Part shown: piece by piece, positions 53,132 through 61,233 of the stretch
Layout: every line of letters begins with the position of its first letter
Position numbering within the stretch: the first letter of the stretch is position 1
Translations under genes and position numbers: made by a program
The notes under the pieces: model-generated
Told to the model about the DNA's origin: nothing
Database searches by the model: none
What the model saw: the letters and a program-made list of their open reading frames with translations, nothing else
Assembly: GCF_007995245.1 (NCBI RefSeq)
Contig: NZ_VCBA01000004.1
Location: 62,001-126,000, forward strand
Length of the DNA: 64,000 bases
Origin: Tateyamaria sp. syn59
GTDB taxonomy: Bacteria; Pseudomonadota; Alphaproteobacteria; Rhodobacterales; Rhodobacteraceae
Direction of reading: 5' to 3'

Positions 53132-53137
53132 CCGTCC

Positions 53138-53635
53138 ATGGCACTCTCCGCCTCGGTCGCGCTGTGGTTCCTGCCACTGCTTGTTCCGCTTTGCCTCTAC
53201 GTGGCGTACACGGACCTGGCAGAGATGCGGATCACCAACCCCACGGTCCTGACCATGGCCGCCATCTTCGCCGTCATGGGCCCCTTCCTTTACCCGTTTG
53301 ACGCTTATCTCTGGCAACTGGCGCACCTCGGCATCGTGCTGGTGGCAGGTATCGTACTGAACGCCGCCGGGGCGATGGGCGCAGGCGACGCCAAATTCCT
53401 CGCCGCCGCCGCCCCCTACGTCGCCCTGGGCGACATCCGCCTGATCATGGCGCTCTTTGCCGCCGTCCTCTTGGCCGCCTACGCGGTCCACACCATCGCC
53501 AAGCGGACAGCCCTGCGCAATTTCGCCCCCAACTGGACCAGCTGGAGCCAGGAAGGCCGTAAATTCCCCATGGGCTTTGCCCTCGGCCCCACCCTTGCGA
53601 TCTACCTCGGCCTCGCCGCCCTGTACGGGTCTTGA
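53138..53635 (+). CDS. A24 prepilin peptidase (TadV/CpaA)
   Basis: The 165-aa membrane enzyme cuts the leader of Flp prepilins. The two catalytic aspartates lie in YTDLAEMRITN and GAMGAGDAKFLAAAAPY, the GxGD motif of the family. About five to six membrane helices are present. No N-terminal methylase domain exists, as expected for CpaA/TadV. It lies among the tad genes, so both pilins are its likely substrates. Confidence 0.94.
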   Translation: MALSASVALWFLPLLVPLCLYVAYTDLAEMRITNPTVLTMAAIFAVMGPFLYPFDAYLWQLAHLGIVLVAGIVLNAAGAMGAGDAKFLAAAAPYVALGDIRLIMALFAAVLLAAYAVHTIAKRTALRNFAPNWTSWSQEGRKFPMGFALGPTLAIYLGLAALYGS

Positions 53636-53713
53636 CCATTTGAGGTCATAATTTGGCCGAACTGCTGCGCTACGTCACACAAAACGAACCGCAGCAGAAC
53701 ACAGGCCCACCCC

Positions 53714-55021
53714 ATGAACATGCAAGTCTCGGACGTGATCGCGCCCCCGGCGCCAAAACGGTTGCAGGACATGCAACTGCCCATCGTCATGATGCGGGAC
53801 ATCCTGCTGAAAACCATGTTCCGCAAGACCCTCGACATGGTCTCGGACTTGTCCGTGGCCATGTGCCTGCCCATCCCCGTGGTGCAGGAACTGATCGACA
53901 TGTGCCGCGACCAGCGGCTGATGGAGGCGACGGGCACGCTCAACGCCAACAACGGCAATGAAATGGGCTACCAGCTCACCGATGCGGGCAAGGCGCGCGC
54001 CCTCGACGCGCTGGCGCAGTCCGAGTATTTCGGCGCCATGCCCGTCCCGCTCGACGTCTACCGCGAGCAGGTCAAACGCCAGTCCATCCGCAACATCATG
54101 GTCACACGCCAGCAACTGACGGGCGCCATGGGCCACCTCGTGCTGCCCGACGACCTCTTGGACCAACTTGGCCCTGCCGTCAGCGCGGGCCGCTCGATCC
54201 TGATGTACGGCCCGCCCGGCAACGGTAAATCATCCATCTCCAACGGCATCCGCGACGCACTAGGGGACAATGTCTACGTGCCCCGCGCCATCGAATATGC
54301 GGGCCAGGTGATCACCGTCTACGACCCCATCGTGCACGTCCTGGCCCCGGAAGAGGCGCAAGACCCCACGGCCCTGCGCCGCGTCACGCCCTATGACAAG
54401 CGCTATGTGAAATGCGAACGACCCACGGTGATCACCGGGGGCGAGTTGTCCCTCGACATGCTTGATCTGGTCTACAACCCCACGGCCCGCACCTATCAGG
54501 CACCGCTGCAACTCAAATCCACCGGCGGCATCTTCATCGTGGACGACCTTGGCCGCCAAGCCGAACCGCCACAGGCGCTGGTCAACCGCTGGATCGTCCC
54601 GCTGGAGGAATCCAAGGACATCCTCGCCCTGCAATCGGGTGAAAAGTTCGAAGTGCCCTTCGACACGCTGGTCGTCTTCTCGACCAACTTCCACCCCAAC
54701 GAAATCTTCGACCAGGCCGCGCTCCGCCGGATCTTCTTCAAGATCAAGATCGACGGCCCGAACCAGGCCAACTTCCTGAAAATCTTCGCCATGGTCGCCA
54801 AGAAAAAAGGGATGGCCTTGAACGAAGAGGCGCTCGTGCACCTCCTCAAGGTCAAATACCCGACCATCGACAACATCTACGCCAACTACCAGCCGAACTT
54901 CCTGGTGGATCAGATGGTGTCGATCTGCAATTTTGAGGGGATCCCGCTGCAAATGCGCCCCGACCTGATCGACCGCGCCTGGGCCAACATGTTCGTCAAG
55001 GACGAACATATCGTCAAATGA
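53714..55021 (+). CDS. AAA family ATPase linked to the tad locus, function unknown
   Basis: The protein has 435 aa and no membrane helix. Residues 30-115 look like a winged-helix-type domain (PIPVVQELIDMCRDQRLMEATG, then YQLTDAGKARALDAL). The ATPase domain has Walker A GPPGNGKS at 166-173, Walker B GGIFIVDDLGRQ and a sensor-like VVFSTNFHP. A C-terminal helical part follows. I cannot place it in a named AAA clade with certainty. It lies 78 bases after the prepilin peptidase gene and overlaps the next gene as ATGA. A regulatory or chaperone role for the pilus is inference. Confidence 0.82.
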   Translation: MNMQVSDVIAPPAPKRLQDMQLPIVMMRDILLKTMFRKTLDMVSDLSVAMCLPIPVVQELIDMCRDQRLMEATGTLNANNGNEMGYQLTDAGKARALDALAQSEYFGAMPVPLDVYREQVKRQSIRNIMVTRQQLTGAMGHLVLPDDLLDQLGPAVSAGRSILMYGPPGNGKSSISNGIRDALGDNVYVPRAIEYAGQVITVYDPIVHVLAPEEAQDPTALRRVTPYDKRYVKCERPTVITGGELSLDMLDLVYNPTARTYQAPLQLKSTGGIFIVDDLGRQAEPPQALVNRWIVPLEESKDILALQSGEKFEVPFDTLVVFSTNFHPNEIFDQAALRRIFFKIKIDGPNQANFLKIFAMVAKKKGMALNEEALVHLLKVKYPTIDNIYANYQPNFLVDQMVSICNFEGIPLQMRPDLIDRAWANMFVKDEHIVK

Positions 55022-55809
55022 TCGGGCTCGCGGGATGCGGACGCATGGGCCTGCCCATGCTTGAGGCGCTGCGCGATGGCGGTGTGGACGCCATGGGTTT
55101 TGACGTGGTCGACCCCGGCTTGGGACATATCACGACCAACATCATGGCCTTCGCGCCAAGTCTCGAAACGCTCTTTTCCGTCGTGCGGGACGAAGAGCAG
55201 ACGAACGCCCTCCTGTTTGACGTCCAGAACCTGATGGGCACCGCGCCCAACCTGCGCCGCATCTTTATCTGCTCGACACTCTCACCCCGCTATGTGCGCG
55301 GCCTGCGCGATCGCATTCCCAATCACGTCACACTGATCGACGCGCCCATGTCAGGTGCCGTTGTTGCTGCCGAAAACCGCACGCTCAGCTTCATGCTCGG
55401 CGGCAGTGACAACCACATCGCAGAGGCCACGCCGCTACTGGCCCTGATGGGCGAACACTTCCACCACATGGGCAGCTTCGGCGCGGGCATGCAGGCCAAA
55501 GTGCTCAACAACCTGCTCGCTGCCTCGCACACCGCCATGACGCGGCTGGTGCTCGACTGGGCGGATGAGGCCGGTCTCGACACCAAACACCTTTTGAACC
55601 TGATCGAAACGTCTTCCGGCCAGAACTGGCTCGCCTCTGGATTTGATACGATCGAATTCGCCAAACACGGCTACGCTCCCGACAACTCCATCGGCATTCT
55701 CGTCAAGGACGTCGCCGCCGCCCTCGACTCCGCACCGGAGGGCGCAGACACATCTCTGCCAAAACAGGTGCAGACCAACATCCTGCACCTCCGCCCAAGA
55801 ACCTCTTGA
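55018..55809 (+). CDS. 3-hydroxyisobutyrate dehydrogenase-like NAD(P)-dependent oxidoreductase
   Basis: The protein has 263 aa. The Rossmann motif GCGRMG at residues 6-11 lies at the very N-terminus. LIDAPMSGAVVAAENRTLSFMLGG and GAGMQAKVLNNLLAASHTAM (with the catalytic lysine) are the family motifs, and a helical C-terminal domain follows. At 263 aa it is somewhat shorter than the usual 290. Its ATG overlaps the AAA ATPase stop, which is odd for a metabolic enzyme. The substrate is a beta-hydroxyacid of unknown identity. Confidence 0.87.
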   Translation: MIGLAGCGRMGLPMLEALRDGGVDAMGFDVVDPGLGHITTNIMAFAPSLETLFSVVRDEEQTNALLFDVQNLMGTAPNLRRIFICSTLSPRYVRGLRDRIPNHVTLIDAPMSGAVVAAENRTLSFMLGGSDNHIAEATPLLALMGEHFHHMGSFGAGMQAKVLNNLLAASHTAMTRLVLDWADEAGLDTKHLLNLIETSSGQNWLASGFDTIEFAKHGYAPDNSIGILVKDVAAALDSAPEGADTSLPKQVQTNILHLRPRTS

Positions 55810-55813
55810 GGCG

Positions 55814-55835
55814 GTAGGGCGGGCTTCAGCCCGCC
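55814..55835 (+). repeat. REP-like hairpin A with GTAG tag
   Basis: GTAG (55814-55817) is followed by an 18-nt hairpin, GGCGGGCTTCAGCCCGCC, with a perfect 7-bp stem and TTCA loop. It starts 4 bases after the dehydrogenase stop. Two related hairpins are at 58589 and 59708. Confidence 0.6.
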
Positions 55836-55887
55836 GTCTAATAAAGCCCCCCACCGCACGTTGCGTTAACCACCGCCCAACCGCCCG

Positions 55888-55936
55888 ATGGGGTGCACGG
55901 GGCGTGTACGGACGGTGCACGCAGGGTGACACCCTG
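55888..55936 (+). repeat. Phased 11-bp repeat array upstream of the helicase (copy 2)
   Basis: After ATGGGG, three GTGYACG units start at 55893, 55904 and 55915. GTGAC starts at 55926 and CCTG at 55933. The register and the flanks match copy 1 at 18501-18551. It lies about 145 bases before the helicase start. Confidence 0.65.
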
Positions 55937-56002
55937 CCATACGCCCTTAAACTCAATAAACATTGAGTAAATCTGCACGCGCCTCACCCGCCCCTTCCCT
56001 GT

Positions 56003-56039
56003 TTAAAAAAATCCCGGGGGTATGGGGGCTGGCCCCCAT
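56003..56039 (+). repeat. G/C-rich hairpin element before the helicase gene
   Basis: A run of seven A and TCCCGGGGGT precede the palindrome ATGGGGGC-TG-GCCCCCAT (56022-56039). It lies 43 bases before the helicase ATG and may be another small dispersed element or an RNA structure in the leader. Confidence 0.4.
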
Positions 56040-56081
56040 CCCGCACTTCCCACGCGCGCGCCACCCGCTACATTGCGCTCC

Positions 56082-58520
56082 ATGACGACCCTCCCCGACA
56101 TCTTCACCCAGTGGTTCGCCTCCAAGGGCTGGTCCATCCACCCTCACCAGCAACAGATGCTGGACCGCGCAGACGACCCCGCCCTCCTTCTCATCGCTCC
56201 CACAGGCGGCGGCAAAACGCTCGCCGGGTTCCTGCCCACACTGGCCGATCTGGCAACGTCCGAACACGAGGGAATGCACACGCTCTACATCTCCCCACTC
56301 AAGGCCTTAGCCGCTGATATCAAACGAAATCTCCGCACGCCCGTGGAAGAAATGGGGCTCGACATCCGCATCGAGGACCGCACCGGCGACACCTCGCAAA
56401 CCCGGAAAAAACGCCAACGCGCCGACCCGCCGCACATCCTGCTGACAACGCCCGAAAGCCTCGCCCTGCTGACCAGCTACGAAGATGCCCCACGCATGTT
56501 CGCGGGTCTCAAGCGGGTCATCGTTGACGAAATCCACGCGCTGGCAGAGTCAAAACGCGGCGACCAGATGTTCCTCGCCCTCAGCCGCCTGCAAGCCCTC
56601 CGCCCCGACCTAAAGCGCGTGGGTCTGTCCGCCACAGTCGAAGACCCACAGGCCATCGCCCACCTCCTCGCGAAACACCCCGACCCCTGCGACATACTAC
56701 ATGCAGACCCCGGTCCACCCCCAGACATCAAGATGTTGGTGACGGACGAGCCTCCCCCTTGGTCCGGTTCGGGCGGCAAATACGCCATCCCGGCAGTGCT
56801 GGAAGAGGTGAAGAAGCACAAGACAACCCTCATCTTCCACAACACCCGCGCCCAGGCCGAGCTCTACTTCCACAACATCTGGCTCGCCAATGAGGAGCAG
56901 TTGCCCATCGGCATCCACCACGGCAGCCTCGACCGCCAGCAACGCGAAAAGGTCGAACAGGCCATGGTCGACGGCCAACTCAAGGCTATCGTCTGCACCG
57001 GCACGCTCGACCTCGGCATCGACTGGGGCGACGTGGACCTGATCATCCAGGTGGGCGCGCCCAAGAACGTCAAACGCCTCGTCCAACGCATCGGCCGCGC
57101 CAACCACCGCTACAACGCCCCCTCCAAGGCCCTACTGGTGCCCGCCAACCGCTTCGAGGTGGTCGAATGCGTCGCAGCCCTTGATGCCGTCCACGAGGGC
57201 GCGCTCGACGGCGACCCACGCGGCCCCGGCCCCCGCGACGTGCTCTGCCAACACATCCTGATCCGCGCCTGCGCAGGCCCCTTCGAGGCGGGTGACCTCT
57301 ACCACGAGATAAAGAGCACCGGCGCCTACAGCGCTCTTACCAGAGAAGAATTCGACGCCTGCCTCGATTTCTGCGCCACCGGCGGCTACGCTCTCCGCGC
57401 CTATGACCAGTGGAAGCGCCTGCTGCAACGCCCCGACGGTCAATGGCAGTTGCGCGATCCCCGCTCTGCCCAACGCATCCGCATGAACATCGGCACCATC
57501 CAGGACACCGACACGGTCAAGGTCCGCTGGAAGGGCCGGGGCGGCAAACCCCTGGGCGAGATCGAGGAAGGCTTCGCCGCCACCCTCACCCAAGGCGACA
57601 CATTCCTGATCGGCGGCCAGATCGTCCGCTACGACTCCCTGCGTGAAATGACCGTGCAAGTCACCCGCGACTCTGCCAAGAAGCCCAAGATCGCCACCTT
57701 CCTCGGCACCAAATTCGCCACGTCCACCCAACTCAGCCACCGCATCATCGAGATGTTCCAGCAGGACACATGGCCCGCCCTGCCCCCACATACGTCAGAT
57801 TGGCTCACACTCCAGCGCGAGGTCAGCCGCCTGCCCGAACCGGGCCGACTGCTGATCGAAAGCTTCCCGCACGACAACCGCATCCACACCGCCGTCTACG
57901 GCTTTGCGGGCCGCAACGCCATGCAAACACTGGGACTCTTACTCACGAAACGAATGGAAGAGACTGGCCTCAACCCCCTCGGCTTCCTCGCCACCGACTA
58001 CGCGACTCTGATTTGGGGCCTCGACAAAATCACCGACCCACAGCCGCTCTTCGACATCGACGCCCTGCGCAACGGCCTCGACACCTGGCTCGCGGGCAAC
58101 GCCGTGATGAAACGCACCTTCCGCGCCTCCGCCACCATCGCGGGCCTCATCGAACGCAACCTGCCCTCCAACCGCAAGACGGGGCGACAAGCCACGTTCT
58201 CCTCCGACATCCTCTACGACACGCTCGCCAAATACGACCCCGACCACCTGATGATGCACATCACGCGAGAGGAGGCGATGCGCGGCCTCGTCGACTTCGG
58301 CCGGATCGAGGAAATGTGCGCCCGCATCGGCACCCGCATTGACCTCATCGAACACAGCCGCGTCACGCCCCTCGCCGCCCCCCTGATGCTCGAGGTGGGC
58401 CGGGTCCCCATCAAGGGCCTGGCCGAAGAAAAGCTCCTCGCCGAAGAAGCCGAGCGCTTGATGACCACGGCAGGCCTGCCACCAGAACCAAAGAAGAAAG
58501 AATGGCGCGTCCCCTTCTAA
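56082..58520 (+). CDS. Ligase-associated DNA damage response DEXH-box helicase (Lhr-like)
   Basis: The ATG at 56082 gives 812 aa. Walker A APTGGGKT lies at residues 39-46, the DEIH box starts near residue 149, and motif VI is QRIGRANHRYN. The winged-helix and Lhr-associated C-terminal domains follow. In the family it works with a DNA ligase, an exonuclease and PdeM in DNA repair. Here only PdeM is adjacent (115 bases downstream); ligase and exonuclease are absent from the window. The frame is open to 56022, but that part has no similarity. Confidence 0.94.
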   Translation: MTTLPDIFTQWFASKGWSIHPHQQQMLDRADDPALLLIAPTGGGKTLAGFLPTLADLATSEHEGMHTLYISPLKALAADIKRNLRTPVEEMGLDIRIEDRTGDTSQTRKKRQRADPPHILLTTPESLALLTSYEDAPRMFAGLKRVIVDEIHALAESKRGDQMFLALSRLQALRPDLKRVGLSATVEDPQAIAHLLAKHPDPCDILHADPGPPPDIKMLVTDEPPPWSGSGGKYAIPAVLEEVKKHKTTLIFHNTRAQAELYFHNIWLANEEQLPIGIHHGSLDRQQREKVEQAMVDGQLKAIVCTGTLDLGIDWGDVDLIIQVGAPKNVKRLVQRIGRANHRYNAPSKALLVPANRFEVVECVAALDAVHEGALDGDPRGPGPRDVLCQHILIRACAGPFEAGDLYHEIKSTGAYSALTREEFDACLDFCATGGYALRAYDQWKRLLQRPDGQWQLRDPRSAQRIRMNIGTIQDTDTVKVRWKGRGGKPLGEIEEGFAATLTQGDTFLIGGQIVRYDSLREMTVQVTRDSAKKPKIATFLGTKFATSTQLSHRIIEMFQQDTWPALPPHTSDWLTLQREVSRLPEPGRLLIESFPHDNRIHTAVYGFAGRNAMQTLGLLLTKRMEETGLNPLGFLATDYATLIWGLDKITDPQPLFDIDALRNGLDTWLAGNAVMKRTFRASATIAGLIERNLPSNRKTGRQATFSSDILYDTLAKYDPDHLMMHITREEAMRGLVDFGRIEEMCARIGTRIDLIEHSRVTPLAAPLMLEVGRVPIKGLAEEKLLAEEAERLMTTAGLPPEPKKKEWRVPF

Positions 58521-58521
58521 C

Positions 58522-58582
58522 TTCTTCTCTTTGAAAATACGGCGGGGAAGGCGCGGCACGCGCCGAGTGCAGCCCCCCCCCC
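58522..58582 (+). repeat. Dispersed intergenic repeat, copy 2 (TTCTTCTCTTTGA family)
   Basis: It begins TTCTTCTCTTTGAAAATACG two bases after the helicase stop. It continues through GGCGGGGAAGG, a GCGCGGCACGCGCC hairpin and GCAG followed by a run of ten C. The first 20 bases agree with copy 1 at 5591 except for one or two positions. Confidence 0.6.
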
Positions 58583-58588
58583 GAAGTC

Positions 58589-58610
58589 GTAAGGCGCATC
58601 TTGATGCGCC
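58589..58610 (+). repeat. REP-like hairpin B with GTAA tag
   Basis: GTAA is followed by GGCGCATCTTGATGCGCC, a perfect 7-bp stem with a CTTG loop. It lies 26 bases before the pdeM start. Confidence 0.6.
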
Positions 58611-58635
58611 CCTTCCAGATGCGTATGAACAAAGT

Positions 58636-59307
58636 ATGAACACGTGTGATCTCACCCTCGCTGGCACAGCACTAAAAGCGCTCGGTTCCGGCGCCCTCTA
58701 CTGGCCCGAGCAAGCGCTCCTCTGCGTCTCCGATCTACACCTCGGCAAAGCCGAACGCATGGCCCGCCGCAACGGCACACATCTTCCCCCCTACGAGACT
58801 CGCGACACACTCACCCGCCTCGCCGCCGACCTCGAGGCAACCAATGCCCGCACCGTCATCTGCCTCGGCGACAGCTTCGACGACCTCACCGCCGCCCGCA
58901 GTCTGCCCGAGGACGAACGGCTCTGGATCGCGCGCCTGCAAGCAGGCCGCCGATGGATCTGGATCGAAGGCAACCACGACCCCGGCCCCATCGAGTTTGG
59001 CGGCACGCATCTCGCAGACCTGACCCTCGGCCCGCTCACCTTCCGCCACATCGCCGAACCCGGCGCCAGCGGTGAAGTGTCGGGCCATTACCACCCCAAG
59101 GCCACGCTGCAGACCCGCGCCCGCGCCATCTCGCGCCCGGCCTTTTTGATCGACAGTGACAAGCTGATCCTGCCCGCTTACGGCACCTATACCGGCGGGC
59201 TTCGCACTGATGACATGGTGCTGACCAACCTCATGCGTCCCGACGCCAGCGCCATCCTGACAGGCCCAAAACCAGTGCAAGTGCCCATGCCGCGCGGGGC
59301 CGCATGA
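58636..59307 (+). CDS. pdeM: Ligase-associated DNA damage response endonuclease PdeM
   Basis: The ATG at 58636 gives 223 aa with a metallophosphoesterase fold. Metal ligands appear in VSDLHLGKAERMARRNG, CLGDSFDDL, EGNHDPGP and GHYHPKA. PdeM is the nuclease partner of the Lhr-like helicase upstream. It overlaps the following thioesterase gene as ATGA. The frame is open to 58531 through the repeat, but the family start fits 58636. Confidence 0.92.
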   Translation: MNTCDLTLAGTALKALGSGALYWPEQALLCVSDLHLGKAERMARRNGTHLPPYETRDTLTRLAADLEATNARTVICLGDSFDDLTAARSLPEDERLWIARLQAGRRWIWIEGNHDPGPIEFGGTHLADLTLGPLTFRHIAEPGASGEVSGHYHPKATLQTRARAISRPAFLIDSDKLILPAYGTYTGGLRTDDMVLTNLMRPDASAILTGPKPVQVPMPRGAA

Positions 59308-59711
59308 AGGACCGGATCGCCGCCAGCTTCGCCAAACAAAGCATGATGCAGACCTTTGGCGCTGCGCTGGATCATGTAGCGGACGGCAATGTCACACTCT
59401 CCGCCCCAATCCTGCCCGGCAGCCGCCAGCAACAGGGCTTTGCGCACGCCGCCCTTACCTTCCGCCTTGGCGACAGCGCGGCAGGCTACGCGGCGCTCAC
59501 GACCATCCCAAAAGATCAGGACGTCGTCACGGCAGAGATCAAAATCAACCTCACCGCCCCCGCAATCGGCGACCGCCTGATCGCAAAAGGCCGGGTCATC
59601 AAACCCGGCCGCCGCCTCATCGTGGTCACCTCAGAGGTATTTGCGCTCAACAACGGCATAAAAACCCTTGTCGCCATCCTTCAAGGCACCATGGTTCCGG
59701 TGCAAGCGTAA
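59304..59711 (+). CDS. PaaI family hotdog-fold thioesterase
   Basis: The protein has 135 aa. The hotdog fold is indicated by GAALDHVADGNVTLSAPILPGSRQQQGFAHAALTFRLGDSAAGYAALT and the paired strands VTAEIKINLTAPAIGDRLIAKGRVIKPGRRLIVV. It should hydrolyse a small acyl-CoA thioester. It starts within the pdeM stop (ATGA) and so may have a linked expression without a clear functional link. The hairpin C repeat follows its stop directly. Confidence 0.9.
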   Translation: MKDRIAASFAKQSMMQTFGAALDHVADGNVTLSAPILPGSRQQQGFAHAALTFRLGDSAAGYAALTTIPKDQDVVTAEIKINLTAPAIGDRLIAKGRVIKPGRRLIVVTSEVFALNNGIKTLVAILQGTMVPVQA

Positions 59712-59729
59712 GGCGGGTTCTGATCCGCC
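59708..59729 (+). repeat. REP-like hairpin C with GTAA tag, filling the gap between two stop codons
   Basis: GTAA overlaps the thioesterase TAA stop (59709-59711). GGCGGGTTCTGATCCGCC (59712-59729) follows, a 7-bp stem with one wobble pair. The convergent folD gene ends at 59730, so the 18-nt hairpin is the whole intergenic space. Confidence 0.6.
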
Positions 59730-60632
59730 TCAGGCCGTCAGCCCCTCTGGCTCAGCCAACCCATTGGCGCGGCAACACGCTGTCACGGTGTTGGCCAGCA
59801 AACAGGCAATGGTCATCGGCCCAACCCCACCAGGCACAGGCGTGATGGCCCCCGCAACCTCGGCACAGCTGTCATAATGGCAGTCGCCAACAAGCCGCGT
59901 TTTACCTTCGCCCTTCTCGGGCGCATCAATCCGGTTGATGCCCACATCGATCACGGTTGCGCCGGGCTTGATCCACTCGCCCGTCACCATCTCGGGCCGC
60001 CCCACAGCGGCCACAACCACGTCCGCACCGCGCACGACATCCTGAATGTCCTTGGTCCGCGAATGCGCAATGGTCACGGTGCAGCTGTCGTTCAGCAAAA
60101 GCTGCGCCATCGGCTTGCCCACGATGTTCGACCGGCCAATGACGACGGCATTCAGCCCCGAAAGCGACCCGTGATGATCGCGCAGCATCATCAGGCAGCC
60201 CAGCGGCGTACAAGGCACCATCGACTTCTGCCCAGTCCCCAGCAAACCAACATTCGAGATATGGAACCCGTCCACATCCTTGGCCGGGTCAATCGAGTTG
60301 ATGACCAGATCCTCGTTCAAATGCCCGGGCAGCGGCAATTGCACCAGAATACCGTGGATCTCCGGATCCTCGTTCAGCGACTTCACAACGGCCAGCAGGT
60401 CTTCTTCGGAGGTGTCCGCATCCAGCTTATGCTCGACGCTCTTCATCCCGACCTCGACCGTCATCTTGCCTTTCGAGCGGACATAGACCTGGCTCGCCGG
60501 GTCTTCGCCCACCAGCACAACCGCAAGACCGGGTGTGATGCCATGCGCCTCTTTCAGGCGGGCCACATGGTCGGCCACCTGGCCCCGTACCTTGGCCGCA
60601 AAGGCCTTTCCATCAATCACAGTCGCGGTCAT
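59730..60632 (-). CDS. folD: Bifunctional methylenetetrahydrofolate dehydrogenase/cyclohydrolase
   Basis: FolD interconverts 5,10-methylene- and 10-formyl-tetrahydrofolate with NADP. The protein has 300 aa. [14 protein letters not shown] carries the catalytic lysine; [15 protein letters not shown] and [10 protein letters not shown] form the folate site. [18 protein letters not shown] and [15 protein letters not shown] are the cofactor and C-terminal signatures. Together with fhs, encoded 1.6 kb further on, it supplies one-carbon units. Confidence 0.97.
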   Translation of the reverse strand: MTATVIDGKAFAAKVRGQVADHVARLKEAHGITPGLAVVLVGEDPASQVYVRSKGKMTVEVGMKSVEHKLDADTSEEDLLAVVKSLNEDPEIHGILVQLPLPGHLNEDLVINSIDPAKDVDGFHISNVGLLGTGQKSMVPCTPLGCLMMLRDHHGSLSGLNAVVIGRSNIVGKPMAQLLLNDSCTVTIAHSRTKDIQDVVRGADVVVAAVGRPEMVTGEWIKPGATVIDVGINRIDAPEKGEGKTRLVGDCHYDSCAEVAGAITPVPGGVGPMTIACLLANTVTACCRANGLAEPEGLTA

Positions 60633-60652
60633 GCAGGTCGTCTCTCCTTGGA

Positions 60653-61126
60653 TTATCGGACGAAATTCACCTGATGCGCCCAGGTTTCGCCATCGCTGAT
60701 CACCAGCGTGTCGAATTCCATCAGTTGCAACAGGTCGAAGAAGGTCGCTACGAATTGCAGCTCTTGCGCGCGGAAAAAGTCGTTGTTGCGCATGTTGGAT
60801 GTCATCTGCGCCAGCACGGCGCGGGCACGGAATAGCGTGGAAAACACGTCATCGTCGAGGGCGATGACATTCAGATGCTTTGCATCCTCCCCCTTGGCAA
60901 AGAACACAAAACGCGGGCTTTCCGGGGCTGCCAGCTGCGCGACGGTCAGGTTGGTCACGAACTCGACGCGCACACCCTTGCTGGACTGCGGCGCTTGCCG
61001 GATCACACGTGTGAAATCCTCGGTCGAGGTCACGTCGGGGTAGTAGTACCCCTCGTACCGCTCTTGTGCATGGGCAGCGGTCGTCACGAAAACTAAGGCT
61101 GCAACAAAGGCAAGCAATCTGGTCAT
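60653..61126 (-). CDS. Secreted protein of unknown function
   Basis: The protein has 157 aa. The first 21 residues are a signal peptide ([21 protein letters not shown]). The mature part begins [23 protein letters not shown], has no cysteine, and ends with [30 protein letters not shown] recognise no domain. It starts about 20 bases before folD on the same strand and may be co-transcribed with it; no catalytic motif is seen. Confidence 0.75.
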   Translation of the reverse strand: MTRLLAFVAALVFVTTAAHAQERYEGYYYPDVTSTEDFTRVIRQAPQSSKGVRVEFVTNLTVAQLAAPESPRFVFFAKGEDAKHLNVIALDDDVFSTLFRARAVLAQMTSNMRNNDFFRAQELQFVATFFDLLQLMEFDTLVISDGETWAHQVNFVR

Positions 61127-61233
61127 AGGTTATCCTCCAAATGATGGAGATACGCTGACCGCGCAAGCGGCACCGGGTCAATCGACTTTCGGCCCCGTCA
61201 TCGCATTGTGACGCGGCCGAGAGGTAGTTTGGC

